This document shows, piece after piece, positions 34,401 through 46,400 of a stretch of DNA of 64,000 nt. The stretch lies in the NCBI RefSeq assembly GCF_014633365.1, contig NC_068349.1, positions 16,444,753-16,508,752 of the forward strand. The letters run 5' to 3'. A model generated the notes under the pieces. It was not told the DNA's origin, searched no databases, and saw nothing but the letters and a program-made list of their open reading frames with translations. Numbering within the stretch: position 1 is the stretch's first letter; every line of letters begins with the position of its first letter. The translations under genes were made by a program, and so were the position numbers. The stretch comes from Diospyros lotus. Its lineage: Eukaryota > Streptophyta > Magnoliopsida > Ericales > Ebenaceae.

Positions 34401-37400
34401 ACCTACTAATATCTCCTGTTTCCACATAGCGTACAGCATCTTTCATGGAGAAGAATACATATCCACTTACAGGATCAGTGTAGTACTGTAATAATTAGAA
34501 CTCCATTGAAATCCGCATAAAATTTCAAATTTGAGAAAGGGCTGAAAGTATAGAGCTTCAGATCAAAGATATACAAGATTCAGTACCGGGTCTTTTCTGA
34601 TCCCATTTTGCTTCCTTTGAATTTTGATTTCTTTTATCCATCCTGGAGGTAGCTTATCAGGTGTAGTCATCACAACCACACCCTACATATATCACTTCAA
34701 GCATCAGAGTTTGATCTCCTACTAAGCGAACTTAATAATATGCAATCTATCAAGATTAATCTTAGGTAATTTACTCTGGATACCTTTCTCAAAAACTGCT
34801 TGCTAAACGTCACTTGTTTCTGTTCTGACACACAACATATTTCCTTTGGAGTTCCCATATTTTGAGATTGCTCCAGATCCATAGAAGTTTCATCTCCGGT
34901 TAATTGATGCATGTTGAGCTGCAAACATAGAAAATTTAGGTGCTAAAAACATTATTAAATAATCAAGCAAAGTTTTTCCTCTGTTAGCTTCTTCAACAGT
35001 ATCATTCTAGTATTACAACATTGGATGGTCAACTTCATTCAGGCAAATATAAAACGCAAAAACAGCCTTAAGTTTTCAATATTGCAGGCAGATATTAATG
35101 AATCTTTCAGTGGAAATTGCACGAAAAGAATAGCAGATTGCACAAGGATCTTACTAAGTATTAAAATGTAAGTTTTTTATTAACACCTCATTATCACAAT
35201 ATGACAGTATTTTATTAGAATCAAGAAAGGATCTGATAAATCAATATGAACTAGCTTTTAAAATTGAACAACTGATTGCAATGCAAACACCAACGGCCCG
35301 TTCAGTATCCAGACAAAATAGTGATTGGACTAAATAAGTACTCTATATTTGGTATGTCAAATTATGAACGAGGTATACTATTGTTAATTGTCAAATGACC
35401 AATTTTCCCATTTGACTTATGAATGATGAATCAAACCAACAAAAACAATTTTGCAGAAGTTGCTGAACCAATTAAAGGGAAATCACACTTGAAACACAAG
35501 CCAAGAACACAAGACCTACAAAGCTGCAAAGATGAGCCGAAGCTAACAGCAAACACTCGTGAACTGGGAGTAAGGCTAGATAACAGAAATCAGAAAGAGA
35601 TTGACAAAGCTCTAGAATAGGAGACACAGTAAGAATTCATGGGGAAATATGCTCGAGCAAAAACTTTTGACATGTTTTTGGTTTTAATTTCTAATTTTCC
35701 CTCAACCAATTGCTGAACAAGATTAAATGCAAGACCAAAAAGCAGTCTTAACAGTCCAGAGAAGCAAAATAAGTGCTAACAGGTGAAAACCCCAAAACCA
35801 ATGTTAACAGTCATAGAAGAACCCCAAAATCAGAAGCAGCAAAATAGTGTTAACAAAATCAGAAGATCCAAAATCAGGAGGAGGAGGAGAAAAATTGAAC
35901 AAGACCAAGATCTGTCCCGATCGATGGTCGCAATGATGTTGCGGGTGAGATAGAGAGAGAGAGACAGACACAGACAGAGTTCTGATTGTGGTGGTGGCCA
36001 GTGGGATCAGAAAAAGAAGGGAACATCGTCTTTGCAAATATGAATAGACTTTTTTTCAGCAGTTTTTCACAAGAAAAATGTTTATCTTTATCCTCCCAGC
36101 CTCAAAGGAATGGTCTGTCTTTAATGAAAACCTTCTTTTTAATTAGAATTGATTGTCCATACCCATCCAAAAGCTGCATTCGGCAGAGATAGAAGAAAGA
36201 GTGATGAGACAAAGGGTTCTGAAGAATGAGGAGTGAGAATGTGCATTTGATTTGTATGCATAGGGGCAAATTGTCCAAATGTTGCAAACAGTTAATCCCA
36301 CCGAAGTGGGAGTACTAATACTGGGGGGGAGGTGGGACAAATTTGTTCCGGTGTTCAGCTAACCCCTTCTGACATGACATACCAAACATGGTAATATTGT
36401 GTCAGAAGGTATTACCTTGAAGCAAAACTCCTACCAAATGACTCAAGCAATAAATTAACAAACACGAGTTATAGAAAATTAACTAGAGGATAATGTGAAC
36501 AAACATTGCTAGTAGAACAAACTCCAATTTCTTTCCCTTGTGAAATGCAGCTCTTATCCTTCACAGTGTTATACCTAGACAACTTTGGCTTAGAGCGAAA
36601 CTTATTCCCAGTCACTAGACATGAACTCGTATAGTGTATAAAAGAATATCAATGAGAATCCTTGGACAAACTAAACACCACATAATCAAACCCTTCAAGT
36701 TTCTAACCTTGACATTCAAAAATAAATATTTCCCAGCACTTCTTGTTATTTAACCCCCAAATATGGCATAAGAGTCCCGTCAAGATTCAAAATCATACTA
36801 TACACAATGTAAAGTGCTTATGAGGAAATTTTGCTGCTGCATTTGTCATACCATGTAATTTCACTTCAAAGCGAATTTCTTTTGAGTGACCATGAGTTAA
36901 ACAAATGTTCCCAATTTTTCTGAATTTCACCATGCTTATTAATATCACACTCATTCAGTTAACAAGTAATTCAATAAAGATGTTAACAATGCACAAAAAA
37001 CAGAACCACTCGTAGCTCAAATTCAGTACAACAGAGAAATTAAAACTCATATACTGATGAGGACCTCAAACATAAAGAAATTGATAAAGCAATAAAGAAC
37101 AAGGGCACAGAGCAAGATGTACACTTACAGAAGTCTCTCCATTTAGAAATCCTATTTCTTCCCTCTTCTTTGGTTTATTAGCACACGTACTAATATCTCC
37201 AGTTTCCACATAGCGCAAAGCATCTTTCATGGAGCGGAATACATATCCACTTACAGGATCAGTGTAGTACTGTAATAATTAGAACTCCATTGAAATCTGC
37301 ATAACATTTCAAATTCCACAAGGGCAGAAAATATAGAGCCCCAGAACCAATTAATTCACAATGCAATCAAAACAAGTTTTGGTAAGATGCATATCCATGC

Positions 37401-40400
37401 CAAAATATTACATTCATGGTGCATGCATTTTGGGGGGGGGGGGGGGGGGGAGAGAGCAACTGAGATTCATTACCGGATCTTTTCTGATCCCATGTTGTTT
37501 CTTTTCAAATTTGATTTCTTTTATCCATCCTGGGGGTAGCTCATCAGGTGTAGTCATCACAATCACACCCTATATATCACTTCAAGAATCAAATCTTGAT
37601 CCCATATTGATTGAACTTAATAATATGCAATCATAATTAATAGTACATAATTTGACTCTGGAACCAACCTTTCTCAAAGGCTGCTTCTTGCTAAATGTCA
37701 TTTGATTCTGTTCCAACACACAGCTTATTTCCCTTGGAGTTTCAATATTTTGAGATTGCTCAAGATCCATAGAAGTTTCAGCTCCAGTTAATTGATCCAT
37801 ATTGAGCTGAAAACATAGAAAAATTAATGCAAATAATGGTAAAACTTGTTAAACCCAGTCACCAACATAATTTGCATATACAATAGTATCAAGGTGATAT
37901 AAAAATAACTTAATCAAGTGAAGTTTTTCCTCATTGGCTTCTTCAACAGTATCATTCTAGTATATACAACATTGGATGGTCAATTTCATTAAGGTGATAT
38001 AAAAATAGCCTTCTTTTTTCACATTGAAGGCAGAAAGAAATGAACCGTACAATGGAAATTGCTTGAAATGGATTAACAGATTGAATGAAGGTCTTATTAA
38101 CTATTAAATAAATTTTCAATTTAACACCTCCTAATATCACAATATGACAGTACATGTGATAGGAATCATAACAAGTAAAAGGCACTAGCTTTATGTGATT
38201 ACAAGTTTTTGATTTTATCAAAATTCATTTTTAGTTTTATGAGGAATTTTGTGGGTTATGTGAAGAATTTGGTATAAGATTACCATATTAGGTAACATTA
38301 GTTTTAAAAGAGTTTTTGTTGTTTTACGAGCTTTATCAAGCCTATATATGTGGCTCATTAGTGCAAGCCGAAAATATATTATTTGATTGATCAATTAAAT
38401 AAAAACTATTGATTTTTCTCTGTTGAAATCCCCCCCCCCTGTTTCAGGCTTCCTTCTCCCTCTATATACTTCTTCTCTTTTTTCCCCCTATTTCTTCTCT
38501 TCTTCTTTAATTTTTTTGCAATGTTTCTACTTTCCATCATCAACGTGATGCTGTTAGAATCAAGAAAGAATCCAATAAATAAATATGAATTCACTTTTAA
38601 AATTGAATATCTGATTGCAATACAAATACAAAGCAATAAATTCACAGACAGACATTACAGAAAATTAACTTGAGGATATCGTGAACGAACATTGCCAGCA
38701 GAACCAGTGCCAATTTCTTTTTGTTGCAAAACATAGCTGTTATCCTTCATACTGTCAAGATACCTAAACACCTCTGGCTTTGAATGAAACTTTTTCCCAG
38801 TCACTGGATCAGTGTAGCACTGCAATAAACCCAAAATTAATAATAACATCAAGGAAAATATTTGAGTACCAGGACTAAATAACTAATATGTTATTCAAGC
38901 AATATTGAGGGATGCAATTATATTTTCTTACAGAATTTTTCTATAGGCTGGTAAACATAAGATGATATTAACAAGAGTTTTTCCAAAATTGAGTGGTGTG
39001 TTATTTGGATATGATAAAAATTTGCTTGAATATTCATATAATATAAGATGAATATTACACTTACAAATGCAATTTCTTAGAATGGGTCACCAAAATCATC
39101 TTTTAACACAACATCCTAAACAATAACATAACCCATCCAAACCATCCTAAACAATAACATAACCCACCCAAACCATGGGGTATAATAACTTCTAACAGAC
39201 AATTGAGAAAGCATTTCAGGCATCAATGGGAATTGAAACAAAAAATAATAAATAAGGAACTTAACAAAATAAGAGAATGGAATACAAACATTTCTACTTA
39301 GAAAAAGAAGTTCAATTTCTCGATGAGATTCTACTGGATCTGATGTTCCCCTTTAGATAGAATGAGCCTAGCAGCCATAAATGAGCATGCCTTTATGTTC
39401 ACTCAGAATATGAGTGGAAAAAAAAAAAAAAAAACTCACCAGTAAAGGGGCATACATGCAATTATGAGAAAAAATTTAGTAAGTCCCCAAAAGGCATAAA
39501 TGCTGCAATAACTCACATTGTCAATTGGAAATGGCCATTGTCCACAACAAACTGAGAAATGCTTGAGCAAATGATTAAAAGGCCCAAATTCTTGACTAAA
39601 AAGGGTACTCTTTGGCATTGTAAATGTCATAACTTTCTTCACTAGAAAAAGGTACTGTTTAGCATAAGAAATGTCATAATTTTCACCAATATGTACTTGC
39701 AACTGTTAGCCCTTAGTGCTTAACTGCTGTTAAATAAGATAAGTAAGGGAGTATTAGTGTATTTATTTTTAAGTAAATGTATGTATATATATGCTTATGT
39801 TGTTCTCTTGAGGTATATACAAACAGTTCCTTTGTATTTATCTAACATGGTATCAGAGCCCAAACCCTAACCTAACCCTAGCCACCGCCGCCGTCAGCCG
39901 ACGCCATCACTGCCAGTCGCTTCGCCTCTCGCCGTCGTCATCACCGCGGGTCTCTTCGTTGACTGCTGGTCCCTCACTGTCGCGGCTCTTCTTCTCCAGA
40001 TCGCGGCTCCTCTTCTCCAGATCCGGTCCGGCCGTTCCCAGATCTCGCCTTTCCCGTCGCCGCGCCTGTGCCCTCACCGTCGTTGCACCTGTGTCCTCGC
40101 CGTCGCCACGCCCGCGCCCGCGCCCGAGCTCGCCCTCCAAATCTGACCGCACCCGAGCTCGCCCTCACTGTCGCCGCCTCTATCCTGGTCATCTCTCCGT
40201 TGCCTTCGCTGCGCCTGTCTAGATCCGGCCATCCTCAGGCGAACTCCGGTGACAGCTTCAGCTTTTGTGCTCCAGATCTGCCCAAATCTGGTATTGCACC
40301 AGATCTGTTCTTTCTTCTCCTTGGTCGTGTAATCAAATCTGCTCCAGATCTGCTGTTCTTTCTGCATCATGGATTCATCTCCAGCTCACTCTTCATCCAC

Positions 40401-43400
40401 AAGCCGCTCCACCATGTCCACACCGATGACCATTCCCCATTTTTCGGGCACACCAGTTATTACAACGGAGAAATTGAGCGGACATAATTATCCCGCTTGG
40501 TCATGTGCAGTTGAAATTTGGTTTCTTGGTCATGGCCTTGAGGATCATTTATCGAAGACTATTTCAACTGTTTCTGAGGGGGATCAACCTCTTTGGCAGA
40601 GAGTGGATGCCCAGTTATTGAGTTTATTGTGGCAGACCATTGAGCTGACCTTAATGCCGATATTTCGACCTCTTCAGGAGTGTAGTGCCCTACAGACTCA
40701 GGCTCGTGAGCTGTATACTAGTGACATCACTCGTATTTATGATGTGATTGGTGCCTTGTTCAATTTACGACAGACTGATTTGGATATGACCACATATTTG
40801 GGTAAGTTTCAAGCTTCTATTACTGACTTTAACGAGTTGATTCCCTTTGATACCGATATCAAGAAACAACAGCAACAACGCGATCAAATGTTTACTATCC
40901 TCTGTCTTCATGGAATTCGACCAGAGCTTGACTCAGTTAAGACACAGATTCTCGGCAGTGCCTCTCTTCCTCCTCTGACAGAAGTATTTGCCAGACTACT
41001 TAGAGCCTCCTCTATTACTGTTGATCGTGGCATGTCCGTTGCTGGAGGTCACTCCGCCCTAGTTACGACCCCGACTGGTCGTGGTGGTCGTCGAGGTGGT
41101 TGTCGTCCACGGCCCCAGTGCTCCTATTGTAATCGCCTTGGTCACACTAAAGAGACTTGTTATCGCCTACATGGACGTCCATCTCATGCAGCCAGTACTG
41201 CTAACATGGTTGTGGGCGCTTCAGAGGGTCAGACATCTATCACACCCAGTGATTCCTCACCAGTGACTATCTCCGAGGGGGAGTATGCTCAATTTCTTCA
41301 GTTCCAGGTAGCACAACAGGCTACTTCACCTGTCACATCCTTTGCTGACACTGGTAACCCTATTGCCTGCTTTACTAAGTCTTCATCTTCTCTTGGCCCA
41401 TGATCTTTGACTCTGGTGCCACCAATCACATGTCTGGTAATCGTTCTCTCCTATTTCATGTTCAAACTTCGCAGTCTCTACCTCATGTTACATTGGCTGA
41501 TGGCTCTCAAGCCTCAGTCACGGGTATTGGTACCGCATTACCTCTTCCTACTTTACCATTATTATCTGTTTTACATTTACCACAATGTACCTTTAATTTG
41601 TTCTCTGTCAGTCAACTCACTCGCAATCTTAATTGCTTTATAACTTTCTCGTCTGATTCTGTTATTATGCAGGATCGGGGGACTGGACGGACGATTGGCA
41701 CGGGGCTTGAGTCTCACGGTCTCTACTATCTGTCTCTCCCTGCTTCTTCAGCGGCGTGCATGACAACAACTTCCCCACTACAAGTCCATTGTTGATTGGG
41801 GCACCCATCTCTTCCCAATCTCAAGAAGATAGTTCCCAGTCTCTCTAGTATTTCTTCCTTAGAGTGCGAGTCTTGTCAATTTGGGAAACACATTCGTAGT
41901 TCTTTCCCAAGTAGAATTACTAAACATGCTAGTTCTCCTTTTTCAGTAGTCCATTCAGATGTATGGGGTCCCAGTCGTGTCAGTTCACAAGACGGTTTTC
42001 GTTATTTTGCAACATTTATTGATGATTTCTCTCAGACTACATGGTTATATTTAATGAAAACGCGTTCAGAGTTTTTTTCAGTCTTCACTACATTTTGTGC
42101 TGAAATTAGAACACAGTTCAATTTGCCTATCCGTGTTCTTCGTAATGATAATGCTCTTGAACATTTGTCTCTCCCATTTAGATCTTATATGGCATCCAAT
42201 GGGATTCTTCACCAGACTTCGTGTCCTAGAACCCCACAACAAAATGGGGTAGCTGAACGCAAGAATCGCCATTTAATTGAGATAGCCCGCACGCTTCTTC
42301 TTCATATGCATGTTCCACTTCAATACTGGAGTGATGCTGTCTTAACTGCATGTTACTTAATTAACCGCATGCCATCTTCTGTCCTTAATGACCAGATTCC
42401 TCATTCCATTCTTTTTCCTCAGGTTGACTTATATTCTTTTCCCCCTCGTATCTTTGGGAGCACGTGCTTTGTTCACCATCTTGCCCCAGGTCGTGATAAG
42501 TTATCTGCTCGTTCCGTCAAATGTGTTTTTCTGGGTTATTCTCGCCTTCAAAAGGGGTATCGTTGCTACTCTCATCAATTAACTCGATGTTTTGTTTCAG
42601 CGGATGTTACCTTCTTTGAGTTATCTCCTTATTTCCCTTCTTCATCTGCGATCTCCGATTCTGTCTGTTGGGTTACCTTTACCTGTTCCTTCTCTTGACC
42701 TCACATCACCTCCATCTCCAACGCCTTCACCATCTCCACCATCCTTTGCCTCTCGCCTTGATCGCTCTGATCTTCAGGTCTATCAACGGCGTCCACATCT
42801 CGTGGCCCAACTAGCACCGACTGTTGTCGCTAGTCCGTGAGAGCCGTCTCCTGACTCATCCCCGGTGCCAACTCGTTCTTCCTCCTCTGGTCCGTCGCCT
42901 TTGACTTTTGATCTTGACTTGCCTATTGCTCTTCGTAAAGGTACTCACCATCCTATCTCCCATTTTGTTAGCTATGATTATTTGTCCCCTGGATATTCTG
43001 CTTTTGTTTCTTCTTTATCGTCTGTTTCACCTCCTAAATCTGTTCCCGAAGCTCTTTCCCATCCAGGGTGGCGGGCTGCTATGGTCGAAGAAATGTCTAC
43101 TTTACATTCCACTGGGACTTGGGACTTAGTACCTCTTCCCAAGGGTAAGTCTACTGTTGGTTTTCGTTGGGTTTACACTGTTAAAGTTGGCCCTAATGGT
43201 CAGATTGATCGTCTTAAGGCTCGCCTTGTTGCTAGAGGATACACTCAGGTTTATGGTCTTGATTATGGCAATACATCCTCTCCTGTTGCTAAGATCTTCT
43301 TTGTTCGTCTTTTCTTATCCCTTGCTGCTATGTTTCATTGGCCTCTTCATCAATTGGACATAAAAAATGCCTTTCTCCATGGCGATTTACAGGATGAGGT

Positions 43401-46400
43401 GTATATGGAGCAACCTTTTGGCTTTGTTGCTCAGGGGGAGTCTGGACTGGTGTGTCGCCTTCAAAAATCTTTATATGGTTTAAAACAGTCTCCTCGAGCT
43501 TGGTTTGGTCGATTTAGTTCAGCTGTTCTTGAGTTTGGGTTAACTCGGAGTGAAGCTGATCATTTTGTTTTTCATCGTTCTCAGTCTAGCCGCCACATTC
43601 TTCTAGTGGTGTATGTTGATGATATAGTACTTACAGGGGATGATGATGTTGGTATCACTGAATTAAAAGCACATCTTCACCAACAGTTTCAGACGAAGGA
43701 TCTGGGTCCTTTGAGATATTTTTTGGGTATTGAGATAGCTCGGTCAAAGCAAGGCATCTATATTTCTCAAAGAAAGTATGCCTTGGATATGTTAGAAGAG
43801 ACAGGATTGCTTGGATGTAAACCTACAGATACCCCTATGGATCCAAATATCAAGCTGTTACCGAGACAGGGGAAGCCTCTTTCTGATCATGGGTGCTACC
43901 GTCGATTAGTTAGGAAACTTAATTACCTCACAGTCACTCGTCCTGATATTTCATTTGCTGTGAGTATGGTAAATCAGTTCTTGGATTCATCTTGTGATAG
44001 TCACTGGGATGCAGTGATCCGTATTCTTCGATATATTAAGGCTACCCCTGGTCGGGGTATATTGTATCAAAATCATGGGCACAGTCAGATTGTGGGATAT
44101 ACAGATACTGATTGGGCAGGATCACCTAGTGACAGGAGATCCACATCTAGATACTGTGTTTTTGTGGGTGGAAACCTAGTCTCTTGGAAAAGTAAAAAGC
44201 AAACTGTTGCTGCCAGATCCAGTGCAGAGGCTGAATACAGGGCAATGGCCGTAACAACATGTGAGCTAGTGTGGTTGAAACAATTAATTGAGGAGTTAGG
44301 AGTTACGCAGGTTAAGCCTATGCAATTGGTTTGTGACAACCAGGCTGCAATGCATATTACCTCTAACCCTGTGTTTCATGAGAAAACCAAACATATTGAA
44401 ATTGATTGTCATTTTGTTAGAGAAAAGGTGCTATCTGGGGATGTAGTTACAACATATGTGGGTTCCAATGATCCACTGGCTGATTTACTCACCAAGTCGC
44501 TTAGAGGGTCTCGTGTGAATTATATTTATACCAAGCTGGGCATGCTCAATATATATGCTCCATCTTGAGGGGGAGTGTTAAATAAGATAAGTAAGGGGGT
44601 ATTAGTGTATTTATCTTTAAGTAAATGTATGTATATATATGCTTATGTTGTTCTCTTGAGGTATATACAAACAGTTCCTTTGTATTTATCTAACAGCTGC
44701 AAATTTCATACACATGCAAACAAGCAGATAACATGCTAACGAACAATGGAAGTTTTGTGAGTTCAACACAGAAGTAAAGATCTACTACCAAATTATTATA
44801 GCTGAAAATCTAAATTTCCACAAAAATTACAACCAGAGGTTTATACTGAGGGAAAACTCTATCAGCTATGATATATGAAAAGACAGAGCAAAGTGGAATA
44901 TGGCAAGAAAACATAACTGTAATACCCCTAACAGATATTGTCTCTGTTTCCTTCCCTACCTTGTACTTTTTTCCATTGCTTATAGCTCTCAACTCCATAA
45001 TCCATCCAGAAGGTAACCATTCAGGTGTTGCATTTGTTTTCGTTGCCAGCTGTCAACATTATGTATAACCACACATAAAAAATGGCCCATAGAAAGAGCA
45101 AGCAACAAATAATGCTCAAATCTTGGACTTACTCGCATAGATCTGTTTTTTGAACACCTCTCTTCACGGTTATTCTTTTGTTCATGTGCCTTGCAGCTAA
45201 CATTGCCAATTCCAACATAGCGAATCAGATCATTCTTGGAATAAAACTTCTGTCCAGTTTTACAGTTGAAGTAGTGCTACAAACCAGATCACAGTATAAG
45301 GGCAATATCAGATCAGATCTATGAACATTTACTTGTAGTCACAACTAAACAACAAGTATAGCTTTCAGTACAGTAATATTTCTCTTTTGTTAGTGTTGAA
45401 ACACTGTTCCCAAAATTACTATCACATTATTGTATGACTGGTAAACCTGACTAAACTATAGTTCCCACATTGAATTCAAGAATATTAAGGAAGATGAAAG
45501 AAGTTTGGGGATTATCAATCGTACAATGTGAGGTACTGGTCTATATATTCTTTACATTAAGAAAGAATATGATGCAGCAGACATAATAAACCTACAGAAG
45601 ATAATAGTTGCATGTTAATGTAGACAGAAAGAGTTTTCAAAAGAAGATAAGCAACTACTTTGTCACTATAACAAGTCTCATCATGTATACAGTTAGACAA
45701 TAATGCTGATGGACCTTGTAGATTTGTTAGCAGACTCTAGGTTTATAAGCAGTAATATGATTGGTGACCATAATTGGACTCACAATATCTAAGTACCATT
45801 GTCAGCGGCAGAAATAACAGAACGTGAAATATGGGCTATCCATTTGAATTTAACTGGTTTCAACCAAATGGCCTATGAATAATCCAACTGATCTCTGAAG
45901 TACTTAATTTAAATCAAAACATCATCTTTAGAAAGGTACTTGGTATAGCATAACATAGTATCTATATGAGTTAGCATACGATAAGGTGGCTGAGAGAACA
46001 AAGATGAAGGCTCTTAAACAAAATTCAAAGCACAGGGGAGAAAGGACATCATCACAAAAATAACTCTAAAAGAACACAGCCTAACTATTAGTTGGGAAAA
46101 GACCTTCAATATCATCCATTTTCTTTAGGAATCAAGAAGAAAGGCAGAAGCCTGTAATTTCTGACACTGCAAACAAGAAAGCTAGAAGTATTTGAGCATT
46201 CAAAACACAGTTCTTCTCCCCGTTGATAGATTCATTAAAATCGCAAATCCCCCACCACTTTGTCATCACCAACAAAAGAATCATTCAGGGAAAATTCAAT
46301 GATAGATAGAGTTTGTTTCCTTAATTTATAGGAATATTCTTTTTATCTCATTTCACAAAGTGTTATTTCTGCTAATTTAGATCATAATCTTGTCATTTTG

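Larger units (their letters stand above)
39728..44695 (+). mobile_element. Compact Ty1/copia element with 120-bp LTRs, antisense in the MBD intron
   Basis: The 120-bp LTRs (39728-39847 and 44576-44695) begin TGTTAAATAAG, end TATCTAACA and differ at two positions by eye. A primer-binding site follows the first and a purine tract (TTGAGGGGGAG) precedes the second. Flanks are ACTGC and GCTGC, a 5-bp duplication with one mismatch. The interior encodes gag, protease, integrase, RT and RNase H in Ty1/copia order. The very short LTRs and the gag knuckle CSYCNRLGHTKETCYRLHG suggest an Ale/Retrofit-like lineage. Coding is broken by two frameshifts and two stops, yet the insertion is young. Confidence 0.9.
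38820..44959 (-). other. Intron 3 of the MBD gene, enlarged by a copia insertion
   Basis: Between donor AAG/GTAGGG (44959) and acceptor TTGCAG (38820). About 4.97 kb of its 6.14 kb is the antisense Ty1/copia element. Without it the intron would be near 1.2 kb, like its neighbours. The rest is AT-rich with a poly-A run near 39419-39434. Confidence 0.8.

Noticed and set aside
39860..39885. Telomere-like CCCTAACCTAACCCTA
   Set aside because: Only a few imperfect units, inside a retrotransposon leader; not a telomere or interstitial telomeric array.
39907..40370. GC-rich open frames on both strands in the leader of the compact copia element
   Set aside because: Low-complexity Arg/Ser/Pro-rich translations caused by CCG-rich leader sequence, between the primer-binding site and gag.
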